Shown here piece after piece: positions 1-9,266 of a DNA stretch of 64,000 nt. The notes under the pieces were generated by a model. The model worked only from the letters and a program-made list of their open reading frames with translations. It made no database searches and was not told the origin of the DNA. The stretch lies in contig PDSA01000033.1 in assembly GCA_002748285.1 (NCBI GenBank), positions 120,427 to 184,426 of the forward strand, read 5' to 3'. A program made the translations under genes and the position numbers. Positions within the stretch are counted from its first letter, which is position 1, and every line of letters begins with the position of its first letter. Origin of the DNA: Rhodobacterales bacterium. GTDB lineage: Bacteria > Pseudomonadota > Alphaproteobacteria > Rhodobacterales > Rhodobacteraceae.

Positions 1-701
1 TGCAGGCCAATCGCCGCGCCCAGCGCGCCGGTCTTTTCGGTCAGGTCAGCCGCCATCATGGCCACGGCAAAGGTCATGCCGATCACCAGCCATGCCTGAT
101 GCCCCATGCCGGGATCCCAATGCATCGCCGCAAACACCGCCGAGGGCAGCACCATCCAGACAAACCGCGCCCGAAACCGCGCCGCCAGTTGCTGTTGCAA
201 ATAGCCGCGGAACACCAGCTCTTCGCCGGAGGTCTGGATCAGGATCAGCGGCAGGGCATAGGGCAGATAGCCCAGCCATTGGGTAACCGGCAGATTGTCC
301 AGCGGCGGTCTGAGCGCAAATGAAACCGCCCCCACCGCCAGATAGAATGCCGAGACCACCGCCAAGGCGATGAAAAACCCGCGCAACGTTACCGACAGCG
401 GCCCAAACAGCGTACCGGGGCTGCGCATATGGCAGGCCGGGGCGGCGATGATCGGGCCCAGCGCCATGCCGACAAAAGTAAACAGCAACACCAGCGTGGG
501 CCACGCCCCTTGCCCAGTCATCACCGCATGGGCCCATCTGAGGAAATGGAACGGCGTGACATAACCAAACCCGGCCCAGAAGACCAAACCGATAAAACCG
601 AAATAGATGAAGGCAATTAGCCCGATGCCCAACAACAGCCGCCAGATTTGCGGGTAAAGGCGGGCGGGGGCAACATAGGCTTGGAATTCAGGTGTTCGCA
701 T
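1..701 (-). CDS. CPBP-family intramembrane protease, C-terminus cut by window edge
   Basis: The frame starts at ATG 699-701 and is still open at base 1, so the C-terminus is missing. The translation is strongly hydrophobic with several membrane helices. It carries the CPBP (CAAX protease / bacteriocin-processing, formerly Abi) motifs: a glutamate pair in SGEELVFRGYL (EExxxR) and a following FAAMHW (FxxxH) motif. These glutamate and histidine residues form the active site in the Rce1-like family. The substrate is unknown; bacterial members are linked to peptide processing or bacteriocin self-immunity. The hyi-like gene upstream is in the same direction, 44 bp away, so co-transcription is possible. 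Confidence 0.85.
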   Translation of the reverse strand, partial: MRTPEFQAYVAPARLYPQIWRLLLGIGLIAFIYFGFIGLVFWAGFGYVTPFHFLRWAHAVMTGQGAWPTLVLLFTFVGMALGPIIAAPACHMRSPGTLFGPLSVTLRGFFIALAVVSAFYLAVGAVSFALRPPLDNLPVTQWLGYLPYALPLILIQTSGEELVFRGYLQQQLAARFRARFVWMVLPSAVFAAMHWDPGMGHQAWLVIGMTFAVAMMAADLTEKTGALGAAIGL

Positions 702-745
702 GGGAGGCGAAATTAGGGATCGGGGGCGAATTTGCAAGCCTGAAA

Positions 746-1507
746 TCACCCGGCCCCGCCCTGCAACCAGTCCAGCCCGTCCTGAGTGCTGCCGGCCGGG
801 TGGTATTCGGCACTGACCACCCCCTCATAGCCCGCCTGATCCAGCGTCCTGAAAAACGCCGGATAATCAATCTCGCCCCGGATCGGCTCATGCCGGCCCG
901 GCGCTCCGGCAATCTGGATATGGCCAACCAATTTGCCGTGCCTTTTCCACAGCGCCGGCACATCCCCGATGATCATATGCGCATGATAGGCGTCAAACTG
1001 AAGCGACAGGTTTTGCGCCCCGACCTCGTCGATGATCTCGGCCGCCTGATCGAAATCATGCAGGAAATAGCCGGGCATATCGGTCTGGTTGATCGGCTCG
1101 ATGGTCAGGCTTTGTTTCGGGGCTTGGGCACAGGCCCATTTCAGGTTCCTGACAAAAGTCGCCCGCGCCACCGCCCCTTTGGCCCGCCCGGCCATGATGT
1201 GAATATGCCGCGCCTTCAGCAGTGTGGCATAGCGCAGAGTGCGCCTGAAATCATACTGAAAGCGTTTTTCCCGGTTCGGGATCGCGCCATAGCCGCGCTC
1301 GCCCCCGGCCCAGTTGGGCGGCGGGGTGTTGATCAGCGCCATCTTCAGATCATGTTGGATCAGGGCCGAGCGCATCTCTTGCCCCGGATAGTCATAGGGA
1401 AAAAGCACCTCGACCCAATCAAACCCGGCCTCTTTGGCGGCGGCAAAGCGCTCAAGGAACGGCAGTTCGGTGAAAAGCAGGCTCAGATTAGCGCAGAACC
1501 GGGGCAT
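746..1507 (-). CDS. Hydroxypyruvate isomerase-like TIM-barrel sugar isomerase
   Basis: This 253-residue xylose-isomerase-like TIM barrel starts MPRFCANLSLLFTELPFLER and matches the Hyi/OtnI type (COG3622). The family interconverts hydroxypyruvate and tartronate semialdehyde or related 2-oxo sugar acids. Visible family segments are the HIHIMAG strand, TIEPINQTDMPGYF (metal-binding Glu), QFDAYHAHM, GHIQIAGAPGRHEP and VSAEYHP, which hold the metal ligands and catalytic glutamates. The frame remains open 5' of this ATG, but that part lies in the DUF1285 gene. I chose ATG 1507 because it begins exactly where family homology begins and follows the upstream stop by one base. It is probably translated coupled to the DUF1285 gene. 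The exact substrate is not visible from sequence. Confidence 0.88.
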   Translation of the reverse strand: MPRFCANLSLLFTELPFLERFAAAKEAGFDWVEVLFPYDYPGQEMRSALIQHDLKMALINTPPPNWAGGERGYGAIPNREKRFQYDFRRTLRYATLLKARHIHIMAGRAKGAVARATFVRNLKWACAQAPKQSLTIEPINQTDMPGYFLHDFDQAAEIIDEVGAQNLSLQFDAYHAHMIIGDVPALWKRHGKLVGHIQIAGAPGRHEPIRGEIDYPAFFRTLDQAGYEGVVSAEYHPAGSTQDGLDWLQGGAG

Positions 1508-1508
1508 G

Positions 1509-2096
1509 TCAGTCCAGCTCGTGCGAGGGGATGACCCGGAAGAATTCTCCACCAGACCACAGGCCAAACCAGCCCTCATGATGGGTGCCAATCTCGATCA
1601 GGCGGTAAAAGCTTTTGCGGTCAATCAGCGCCTCAAGATTACGCCGCACCAGCACATAGGGCGAAGGCTCGCCGGTTTCAGCATCGCGGCTGACGCGAAT
1701 GGGATGCTCGGGCCCGGCAGTAGCAAAATCACCAAGGCTGGTTTCAAAGGTCAGGCTTTGCTCCTGCCCCTCGCCGCTGACGGTAAAATCCACCGCCACA
1801 AAGGGTGCATCATCAACGGTGATGCCGACCTTCTCCACCGGAGTCACCAGAAAATAATCATCCCCATCCCGGCGCAAAATCGTTGAAAACAGCCGCACCA
1901 TTTCCGGGCGGCCAATCGGGGTGCCCAGATAAAACCAGGTGCCATCGCGGGCAATACGGATATCCAGATCGCCGCAAAAGGGCGGATTCCACAGATGCAC
2001 CGGCGGCAATCCGCCCTTTGCCGCCTTTTTCGCCGCCTGCATCAGGTTTTCGGCGCTTGGTTTTTCAGACTTTTCATCCTCTGTCGCGTTTGTCAT
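1509..2096 (-). CDS. DUF1285 family protein
   Basis: This 195-residue soluble protein has a short charged N-terminus followed by the DUF1285 core. Recognisable segments are PPVHLWNPPFCGDLDIRI, RDGTWFYLGTPIGRPEMVRLFSTILRRDGD, YFLVTPVEKVGI and the C-terminal EIGTHHEGWFGLWSGGEFF. The family is widespread in proteobacteria and has no established biochemical role. The gene starts about 60 bp from the divergent moxR operon, so the two promoters share this short intergenic space. Its stop lies one base before the ATG of the isomerase-like gene. That spacing suggests a two- or three-gene transcript with the CPBP protease. Confidence 0.85.
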   Translation of the reverse strand: MTNATEDEKSEKPSAENLMQAAKKAAKGGLPPVHLWNPPFCGDLDIRIARDGTWFYLGTPIGRPEMVRLFSTILRRDGDDYFLVTPVEKVGITVDDAPFVAVDFTVSGEGQEQSLTFETSLGDFATAGPEHPIRVSRDAETGEPSPYVLVRRNLEALIDRKSFYRLIEIGTHHEGWFGLWSGGEFFRVIPSHELD

Positions 2097-2156
2097 TTGT
2101 AACCCGTATGAAATAACAGTTAAATACCACCATAACCGCGTTCAGGGAGAATTGTC

Positions 2157-3164
2157 ATGGAGAAAGCTGAAGATCTGGTGGCCGATATCGAAGCGCTGGG
2201 CGGAAAACTGGCCAAGGCCCGGGACTCGATCCGCCAGCGTTTCATCGGTCAGGACCGGGTGGTGGATCTGACGCTGGGCACCTTGCTGTGCGCGGGCCAC
2301 GGGCTGTTGATCGGGGTGCCGGGGCTGGGCAAAACTCGGCTGGTGCAGGCGCTGTCAACCGTGATGGGGTTGCAAGGTTCGCGCATTCAGTTCACGCCTG
2401 ATCTGATGCCGGCGGATATTCTGGGTTCCGAGGTGCTGGAACAAAACCCCGATGGCAGCCGCGCCTTTCGCTTTATTCCGGGGCCGGTGTTTTGCCAGTT
2501 GCTGCTGGCCGACGAAATCAACCGCGCCAGCCCGCGCACCCAGTCGGCGCTGTTGCAGGCGATGCAGGAAAAGCAGGTTTCGATTGCGGGTAAAGAACGC
2601 CCGCTGGGGCAACCTTTTCACGTTCTGGCCACGCAAAACCCGATTGAACAAGAGGGCACATATCCGTTGCCCGAGGCTCAGCTAGACCGGTTTTTGGTGC
2701 AGATCAATGTCGGCTACCCGGATCGGCAAACCGAAAAGCAGATCATTCTGGCCACCACCGGCGCGGAAGAAACCGACGTGCATCAGGTGTTTGATGCCGC
2801 AGATATGCTCAAGGCCCAGACCCTGCTGCGCCGGATGCCGGTTGGCGAAGCGGTGCTGGAACGGATCCTTGATCTGGTGCGCAGCTGTCGCCCTGAGGAT
2901 GCCAACGCCCCGGAACTGGTGCGCGAAAATGTCGCCTGGGGTCCGGGGCCACGGGCGGCGCAGGCGTTGATGCTGATGGTGCGGGCGGCGGCCTTGCTGG
3001 ATGGGCGGCTGGCTCCGAATCTGGATGATGTGGCCGATATGGCGCATCCGGTGTTAACGCACCGCATGGCGCTGTCCTTTGCGGCCCGGGCGCGGGGTGA
3101 AAATCTGGACGATCTGATCAGCGCCGTGCTGGCCGGCTGCAACACCGCCGAGGCCGCCGCGTGA
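2157..3164 (+). CDS. MoxR-family AAA+ ATPase
   Basis: This 335-residue MoxR-type AAA+ ATPase has Walker A GVPGLGKT (residues 53-60), Walker B LLLADEIN (about 116-122), a sensor-1 segment ATQNPIEQEGTYPLPEAQLDRF and a C-terminal lid domain. MoxR ATPases act as chaperones that mature or insert cofactors into partner proteins, usually together with VWA or DUF58 partners. Those partners follow here with overlapping or abutting reading frames. A ribosome-binding site (GGGAGA) lies 6 bases before the ATG. It heads the four-gene operon 2157-8916. The client complex cannot be told from sequence. Confidence 0.93.
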   Translation: MEKAEDLVADIEALGGKLAKARDSIRQRFIGQDRVVDLTLGTLLCAGHGLLIGVPGLGKTRLVQALSTVMGLQGSRIQFTPDLMPADILGSEVLEQNPDGSRAFRFIPGPVFCQLLLADEINRASPRTQSALLQAMQEKQVSIAGKERPLGQPFHVLATQNPIEQEGTYPLPEAQLDRFLVQINVGYPDRQTEKQIILATTGAEETDVHQVFDAADMLKAQTLLRRMPVGEAVLERILDLVRSCRPEDANAPELVRENVAWGPGPRAAQALMLMVRAAALLDGRLAPNLDDVADMAHPVLTHRMALSFAARARGENLDDLISAVLAGCNTAEAAA

Positions 3165-4036
3165 CCACCCCCACCGCTCTGAAACGCCAATCCGCCGAGC
3201 TGGCCGGAGTCCTGCCGCCGCTGCTGGCCGAGGCCGAGCGTCTGGCCGCCATGGTTTTGCCCGGCGAACATGGGCGGCGGCATTCGGGAAATGGCGATGA
3301 GTTCTGGCAATACCGCATGGCGGTGCCCGGTGACGCGGCCCGGCGGATCGACTGGCGCCGCTCAGCGCGGTCGGATCAGCATTTCGTGCGGCAAAAGGAA
3401 TGGCAGGCGGCGCAATCGGTGCTGCTGTGGGTGGATGGGGCGGCCTCGATGGAGTTCGCCTCGGTCAAAGAGCTGCCGACCAAGGCTGCCCGCGCCCGGG
3501 TTCTGGCGCTGGCGCTGGCGATTGTGCTGTTGCGCGGCGGCGAAAAGGTTGGGCTGAGCAACAGCCCGCATCCGCCCCGCGCCGGGCAGTCTCAGTTGTT
3601 GCGGCTGGCGCAGGAACTGACCAGCCAGAGCGAACAGAGCGATTTCGGCCAGCCCGACAGCCACGGGATGCGCCCCAACACCCGGGCGGTGTTTTTATCC
3701 GATTTCATGGGCGATTTTGCCGCCGTGCAAACCGCGCTGACCAAGGCGGCGGAGCGCGGCATCAAGGGGGCTCTGCTGCACATCCTTGACCCTCAGGAAG
3801 AGGCTTTCCCCTTCAAAGGCCGCACCATTTTTCAGAGCATGGCCGGAACGCTGCACCACGAAACCCTGAAAGCCGGTGATTTGCGCACAGCGTATCAACA
3901 GCGTCTGGCCGAGCGCAAAGCCCAGCTGGCTGATCTGGCCCGGCAAACCGGCTGGCATTATCACTGCCACCACAGCGCCGATGCCCCGCGCGAGGCGCTG
4001 ATCTGGCTCTACCACGCGCTGGAGCGCAAACGCTGA
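3161..4036 (+). CDS. DUF58 domain-containing protein
   Basis: This 291-residue protein uses a GTG start that overlaps the moxR stop by 4 bases, the usual sign of translational coupling. The DUF58 signature region is GDEFWQYRMAVPGDAARRIDWRRSARSDQHFVRQ (about residues 45-79). It is followed by a von Willebrand-like fold with VLLWVDGAASMEF, a degenerate metal-site motif. DUF58 proteins are the standard partners of MoxR ATPases (RavA-ViaA-like logic). It is predicted cytoplasmic. The stop overlaps the next ATG by one base (TGATG). Confidence 0.9.
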   Translation: MTTPTALKRQSAELAGVLPPLLAEAERLAAMVLPGEHGRRHSGNGDEFWQYRMAVPGDAARRIDWRRSARSDQHFVRQKEWQAAQSVLLWVDGAASMEFASVKELPTKAARARVLALALAIVLLRGGEKVGLSNSPHPPRAGQSQLLRLAQELTSQSEQSDFGQPDSHGMRPNTRAVFLSDFMGDFAAVQTALTKAAERGIKGALLHILDPQEEAFPFKGRTIFQSMAGTLHHETLKAGDLRTAYQQRLAERKAQLADLARQTGWHYHCHHSADAPREALIWLYHALERKR

Positions 4037-6831
4037 TGTTGACTCTGGGCCCGATAGGATTTGCCACGCCATGGCTGCTGGCGGCTCTGCTGGGCCTGCC
4101 GGCGCTGTGGTGGCTGTTGCGCGCGGTGCCGCCCGCGCCAATCCGGCGGCGGTTTCCCGGGGTCATCCTGTTGCTGGGGCTGAAAGATGACCAAATCCAC
4201 ACCGACAAAACCCCATGGTGGTTGCTGTTGCTGCGCATGTTGGCGCTGGCGGCGATGATCCTCGGCTTTGCCGGGCCGGTGCTGCATCCGAAACCACAGG
4301 ACAGCGCGGATGTGCCATTGCTGATCCTGCTGGATGGCAGCTGGGCCGATGCGTCGGGCTGGGCCAAACGCCAAGAGCGGGTGGCGCAGGTTTTGACGCA
4401 GGCCGAACGCTCGGGCCGGTTGGTTTCGGTCGCGGTATTGAGCGCCCCACCCACCGCGATTGACCATTTCATGGCCGCCGATCTGTGGCAAACTCAGCTG
4501 GCGGGGGTGCAACCGAACCCTTGGGGGCCGGATATCGACGCGGTGCAAGGTTGGCTCGCGGGCTTGGCCGAACCGCAATTCGACACCCTCTGGCTGTCGG
4601 ATGGGCTGGCCGGGGAGTGGCGAGCGGAGGTTTTGAAAACGCTGCAAGACAATGGCCGGGTCACGGTGTTGCAAAGCGCCGCCCCGGTGGTGGGGCTAAT
4701 ACCGGCGCAGATCAAAGACGGCGCCTTGCAGATCAGCGCCCTGCGCAGCGCCACCGGGCAGCAAGCCAGCGTAACCGTGCTGGCCATCGGGCTGGACCCG
4801 GGCGGGGCCGAGCGCGTTCTGGCGCAAACCACGCTGCGATTTGAGCCCGATCAGCAACAGGCCAGCACCACGCTGGATTTGCCGCCCGAGCTGCGCAACC
4901 GCATCTCACGCCTGACGCTACAGGGGGTGGCCTCGGCCGGGGCGGTCAGCCTGAGCGATGACAGCCTGCGCCGCCCCGAAGTCGCCCTGATCGCGCCGCA
5001 TAACGCGCAGGAAGAGCTGCAACTGCTATCGCCGCTGCACTATCTGCGAAAAGCGCTCGAACCCACCGCCGATCTGATCAATGGCGGGCTCGAGGACGTG
5101 CTGCCGGCCAATCCCGATGTGATCGTGCTGGCCGATATTGCCAAGCTGACCGAAGATCAAAGCGCCGGGCTGCGTGAATGGGTTGAAAAAGGCGGCCTGC
5201 TGCTGCGCTTTGCCGGGCCGCGCATGGCTGGGAGTGACCTCAGCCGCCGGGTCGAAGATGCGCTGATGCCGGTGCGGCTGCGCAGTGGCGGGCGCATGGT
5301 GGGCGGCACGCTGAGTTGGGGAGAACCCAAAGCGCTGCGCCCCTTCCCCCCGGATTCGCCGTTTTTCGGCCTGAAAATTCCCGATGATGTCAAGGTGAAC
5401 GCGCAAGTGATGGCTCAGCCCGACCCCAAGCTGGCCCAGCGCATGATCGCCGCCCTGACCGATGGCACGCCGCTGGTCACGCGCAAGCAGATGGGGGCCG
5501 GGCAAGTGGTGCTGTTTCACGTCACCGCCAGCGCCGATTGGTCTAGCCTGCCCTTGTCGGGGCTGTTCGTGCAGATGCTGGAACGGCTCGCGGTGTCGGC
5601 TCGGCAAACGCCGCTGAGCGAGGCCGAATTATCCGCTGGCAAATGGATGCCGATCCGCCTGCTGGATGCGTTTGGCCAGCTGGATGAGGCCGGCGAAAGG
5701 GCCGGGGTTGAGGGCTCGGCCTTGGCGGCGGGTGTGGTCAGCGCCGGGACCCCACCGGGCGTCTATCAGAGCCACGAACAGGGCATGGCGCTGAATGTGT
5801 TGGGCTCAGACAGCACGCTAGAGGCCGCCAACTGGCCCGCAGGCGTCGCGGTGCAGGGGCTGAGCGCCCCGCCTGAAATCGCGTTAAAGGCGGCGTTTTT
5901 GCTGGCGGCTTTTGCCCTGCTGATGCTGGATATCATCGCTTCGCTATGGCTGTCCGGGCGGTTGATCAGGCCAAAGGCTGTGGTGCCGGTGCTGCTGATC
6001 GCGGCCCTGACGGGTTTGCCCGAAACCGGGCGCGCTCAGGAGCCCGAGCCGCAACACATCGCCGAGCACAGCGATGATTTTGCCATCAACGCCACCGCCG
6101 AGCTGGTTCTGGGCCATATCACCACCGGAGATGCCCGGGTCGATGACATGGCCCATGCCGGTCTGCGCGGGCTTTCGGATGTGCTGTTTCAGCGCACCAC
6201 GATCGAGCCCGCCGACCCGATCGCCATTGATCTGGAACGTGATGATCTGACGTTTTTCCCGTTTCTTTACTGGCCCGTCACCGCTTCGATGCCGGTGCCC
6301 TCAAAACAGGCTTATGCCAAGCTGAACCGCTATTTGCGCGGCGGCGGCATGATCCTGTTTGACACCCGCGACGGCGATATTGCCAGCTATGGCACCGGCA
6401 GCACCCCGGCGGGGCTGAAACTGCAGAAACTGGCGCTGGGGCTGGACATCCCACCGCTCGAGCCTCTGCCCCAGGACCACGTCCTGACCCGCAGCTTTTA
6501 CCTACTGCAAGACTTCCCCGGCCGTCACCGGGGCCGCGCCGTCTGGGTCGAGGCCGCGCCCGCTGATGCCAAACGGGCCGAAGGGATGCCGTTTCGCAAT
6601 CTCAATGACGGGGTGACCCCGGTGATTATCGGCGGCAATGACTGGGCCGCGGCATGGGCGGTTGGCCCCAAAGGCGATTTTCTGGCCCCCGTGGGCCGTG
6701 GATTTACCGGAAAACGCCAGCGCGAAATGGCCTATCGTTTCGGGGTCAACCTGATCATGCATGTGCTGACCGGCAATTATAAATCGGATCAGGTGCATGT
6801 GCCTGCTCTGCTGGAACGGCTGGGGGAATAG
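4036..6831 (+). CDS. BatA-like membrane protein with C-terminal DUF4159 domain
   Basis: This 931-residue membrane protein has an N-terminal BatA-type double helix: FATPWLLAALLGLPALWWLL, then a second helix near residues 56-80 (PWWLLLLRMLALAAMILGFA). A large VWA-like / class I glutamine-amidotransferase-like middle follows (VPLLILLDGSWADASGW, VIVLADIAKLTEDQ). There is another membrane helix near residue 620 and a periplasmic C-terminal DUF4159 domain (FFPFLYWPVTASMP, LRGGGMILFDTRDGD). This architecture is standard in alphaproteobacterial MoxR operons. Its role is inferred as the membrane component of the MoxR system. It abuts the next gene directly (TAG then ATG). Confidence 0.9.
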   Translation: MLTLGPIGFATPWLLAALLGLPALWWLLRAVPPAPIRRRFPGVILLLGLKDDQIHTDKTPWWLLLLRMLALAAMILGFAGPVLHPKPQDSADVPLLILLDGSWADASGWAKRQERVAQVLTQAERSGRLVSVAVLSAPPTAIDHFMAADLWQTQLAGVQPNPWGPDIDAVQGWLAGLAEPQFDTLWLSDGLAGEWRAEVLKTLQDNGRVTVLQSAAPVVGLIPAQIKDGALQISALRSATGQQASVTVLAIGLDPGGAERVLAQTTLRFEPDQQQASTTLDLPPELRNRISRLTLQGVASAGAVSLSDDSLRRPEVALIAPHNAQEELQLLSPLHYLRKALEPTADLINGGLEDVLPANPDVIVLADIAKLTEDQSAGLREWVEKGGLLLRFAGPRMAGSDLSRRVEDALMPVRLRSGGRMVGGTLSWGEPKALRPFPPDSPFFGLKIPDDVKVNAQVMAQPDPKLAQRMIAALTDGTPLVTRKQMGAGQVVLFHVTASADWSSLPLSGLFVQMLERLAVSARQTPLSEAELSAGKWMPIRLLDAFGQLDEAGERAGVEGSALAAGVVSAGTPPGVYQSHEQGMALNVLGSDSTLEAANWPAGVAVQGLSAPPEIALKAAFLLAAFALLMLDIIASLWLSGRLIRPKAVVPVLLIAALTGLPETGRAQEPEPQHIAEHSDDFAINATAELVLGHITTGDARVDDMAHAGLRGLSDVLFQRTTIEPADPIAIDLERDDLTFFPFLYWPVTASMPVPSKQAYAKLNRYLRGGGMILFDTRDGDIASYGTGSTPAGLKLQKLALGLDIPPLEPLPQDHVLTRSFYLLQDFPGRHRGRAVWVEAAPADAKRAEGMPFRNLNDGVTPVIIGGNDWAAAWAVGPKGDFLAPVGRGFTGKRQREMAYRFGVNLIMHVLTGNYKSDQVHVPALLERLGE

Positions 6832-8916
6832 ATGACCGGATCGCTGATCTTTTCGCCGATATTGCCTTGGCCGGTGCTGGGCGTGCTGGCAGCTGTGGGG
6901 CTGGGCTTTACCGTCTTTGCCGCATGGCGCAGGCTGGCGGGCTGGTATTTGCGCGGTGCGGCGGTGCTGGTTTTGCTGGCGGCGCTGGCAAACCCGGCAT
7001 GGCAGCAGGAACAACGCCAGAGCCTGAGCGACATCGTTCTGCTCGTGGTCGATGAAAGCGCCAGCCAGCGGATCAGCGACCGCCCGGCCCAGACTGAAGC
7101 CGCCATTGCCGCGCTCCAGCGCCAGATCGACGCCCGCGCCAATACTGAGCTGCGCATTGTCACCATGCAGGATGCTAATCGGGATGGGGGCAGCCTGTTG
7201 ATGGGCGCGGTCAGTGAAGCGTTGGCTGACATCCCGCAATCCCGGCTGGCGGGGGTGCTGCTGCTCAGCGATGGGCAGCTGCATGACGCCGAGCTGGCCC
7301 CACACATTCCCGCCCCGCTCCACGCCCTTCTGACTGGGCACAACGCTGATTGGGACCGCCGCCTGACCATCAAAAACGCCCCCGGCTTTGCGATTCTGGG
7401 CGAAGAGATCACCCTGACCGTGCGCATCGACAATCAGGGGCAGGTTCCGGCCGGGGAATCCGGGCGCACCACGTTGCAAATCGCCATAGATGGCGAAGCG
7501 CCCCGCAGCTATGAGGTGCCGATTGGCCGTGATCTGGAACTGCCGCTCACCCTGTCCCATGGCGGCATGAATGTGATCCAGTTCACTCTGCCCACGCATC
7601 CCACGGAACTGACCGATCGCAACAACATGGCCGTGATCCGCATCAACGGCGTGCGGGATCGGCTGCGCGTGCTGCTGGTCTCGGGCGAGCCCCACCCCGG
7701 CGAGCGCACTTGGCGCAACCTGCTGAAATCCGACAGCGCGGTGGATCTGGTGCATTTCACCATTCTGCGCCCGCCGGAAAAACGCGATGGCGTGCCGGTT
7801 TCGGAACTGTCTCTGATCGCGTTCCCGGTGCGGGAATTGTTCATTGAAAAGATCAACAGCTTTGATCTGATCGTGTTTGATCGCTATAAACGGCGCGGGA
7901 TTTTACCCGGCATTTATATGGAAAGCGTGCGCGATTATGTGGAAAATGGCGGGGCGCTGATGGTGGCGGCGGGGCCGGATTTTGCCTCGGCGGACAGCAT
8001 TTATCACTCCAGCCTTGCCGAAATCCTGCCCGCCAGCCCCACCGCGCGGGTGTTTGAACAGGGCTATAAACCGCTGATCTCTGAGATTGGCCAGCGCCAT
8101 CCGGTGACCGAAGGGTTAGAGAAATTTGCCCCTCTCAGCGATGATCAGATCAGCCCGGGTTGGGGCCGTTGGCTGCGTCAGGTCGAGCTGAAGGAAAAAT
8201 CCGGCCACACCGTTATGACCGGGATCGACGGACACCCGCTGCTGGTGCTGGATCGGGTCGGCGAGGGGCGGGTGGCGTTGCTGGCATCAGATCAGGCGTG
8301 GCTGTGGGATCGCGGTTTTGAAGGCGGCGGGCCGCAGCTGGAATTGCTGCGCCGTCTAGCGCATTGGATGATGAAAGAACCCGATCTGGAGGAAGAGGCG
8401 CTCTGGGCCGAACCCGAAGGCGATGCCAACAGCCCCAGCATTCGCATCATCCGCCGCACTCTGGCCGATCAGGCCGCGGATGTCACCGTCACCACCCCGG
8501 ATGGGCGCAGCGAAACCGTGCCGCTGCGCCGGGTGTCTCCCAGCCGTTTCGAGGCCGAATTTCCCGGCCCGCAGGTTGGGCTTTACCGGCTGCAGGACGC
8601 TGAGAAAAACGTGGTGATTGCCCTTGGCCCCCCGGCCCCGCGCGAGTTTGAACAGACGATTGCAACGGGTGAAAAACTGCTGCCGGCCATTGAGAAAACC
8701 GGCGGCGGGGTGTTCGCACTGGAGGATGGAGTGCCCGTGCTGCGCGATGTGCGCCCGGGGCGGGCGGCGGCGGGGCGCGGCTGGTTGGGCCTCACCCCGC
8801 GGGCGGCGTATCTGACAACCGATATGCACCTTGTGGCGCTGCTGCCAGCTTGGCTAACCTTGCTGCTGGCCGGGGCGGCGATGATCGGAGCCTGGCTCTA
8901 TGAGGGGCGTAAATAG
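6832..8916 (+). CDS. Membrane protein of the MoxR operon (VWA / glutamine amidotransferase-like)
   Basis: This 694-residue protein closes the operon; its ATG directly follows the previous stop. Two helices near the N-terminus (about residues 12-29 and 37-56) lead into a VWA-like segment (DIVLLVVDESASQRISDR). Next come an immunoglobulin-like stretch and a class I glutamine-amidotransferase-like region (DLIVFDRYKRRGILPGIYM, YVENGGALMVAAGPDFAS). A last helix sits at the extreme C-terminus (LVALLPAWLTLLLAGAAMIGAW). No catalytic amidotransferase cysteine is evident, so the fold is probably structural. It is the usual fourth member of the alphaproteobacterial MoxR-DUF58-DUF4159 cluster; molecular function unknown. 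Confidence 0.85.
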   Translation: MTGSLIFSPILPWPVLGVLAAVGLGFTVFAAWRRLAGWYLRGAAVLVLLAALANPAWQQEQRQSLSDIVLLVVDESASQRISDRPAQTEAAIAALQRQIDARANTELRIVTMQDANRDGGSLLMGAVSEALADIPQSRLAGVLLLSDGQLHDAELAPHIPAPLHALLTGHNADWDRRLTIKNAPGFAILGEEITLTVRIDNQGQVPAGESGRTTLQIAIDGEAPRSYEVPIGRDLELPLTLSHGGMNVIQFTLPTHPTELTDRNNMAVIRINGVRDRLRVLLVSGEPHPGERTWRNLLKSDSAVDLVHFTILRPPEKRDGVPVSELSLIAFPVRELFIEKINSFDLIVFDRYKRRGILPGIYMESVRDYVENGGALMVAAGPDFASADSIYHSSLAEILPASPTARVFEQGYKPLISEIGQRHPVTEGLEKFAPLSDDQISPGWGRWLRQVELKEKSGHTVMTGIDGHPLLVLDRVGEGRVALLASDQAWLWDRGFEGGGPQLELLRRLAHWMMKEPDLEEEALWAEPEGDANSPSIRIIRRTLADQAADVTVTTPDGRSETVPLRRVSPSRFEAEFPGPQVGLYRLQDAEKNVVIALGPPAPREFEQTIATGEKLLPAIEKTGGGVFALEDGVPVLRDVRPGRAAAGRGWLGLTPRAAYLTTDMHLVALLPAWLTLLLAGAAMIGAWLYEGRK

Positions 8917-8982
8917 CGCCTTAGTCCATGCCGGGAAAAGAGGGCTGCGCCTGTCTGGAGGCTGGCAGATTCAGGGACGGTC

Positions 8983-9210
8983 GATAAAGACCTCTGCATG
9001 ATGCCGTATAACGTCAAACACGCCGGGATGCGCCTGCCTGGGTAGGCGCATCTGCGGGGCGTTGAAGCTAACGCGGTCGGTGACAGATCCACTACGTCGC
9101 AAAATGTTGAGAGGTTGATTGCGCCTGCCGGGGGGCAGGCAGGCGCAGCCCGGCCCAGAGGCCGGGCGGGGCATTGAGAGGGAGTGCAGCTTTGTGCAGA
9201 GGTCTTTATC
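8983..9210. repeat. 228-bp intergenic element with 16-bp terminal inverted repeats (copy 1)
   Basis: The ends are perfect 16-bp inverted repeats (GATAAAGACCTCTGCA at 8983-8998, its complement at 9195-9210). The interior is non-coding and rich in small hairpins, such as TGCGCCT/AGGCGCA and GCGCCTGCC/GGCAGGCGC. A second element at 31589-31808 shares the same ends and interior blocks. The 50 bp to the left (about 8935-8982) resemble the degenerate element at 41192-41290, so an older fragment lies beside it. This looks like a non-autonomous, MITE-like or structured intergenic repeat. No transposase gene occurs in the window and no clear target duplication is visible. The rest of the gap 8917-9266 holds no gene. 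Confidence 0.75.
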
Positions 9211-9266
9211 CGCCGGGCGGGACAGTTTAGAAAAGGCGAGACCCTTCAATCACCACACCCGCAAGC

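Noticed and set aside
6502..7755. 417-codon open frame on the minus strand
   Set aside because: Antisense to the two membrane genes of the MoxR operon, low-complexity composition, no recognisable motif.
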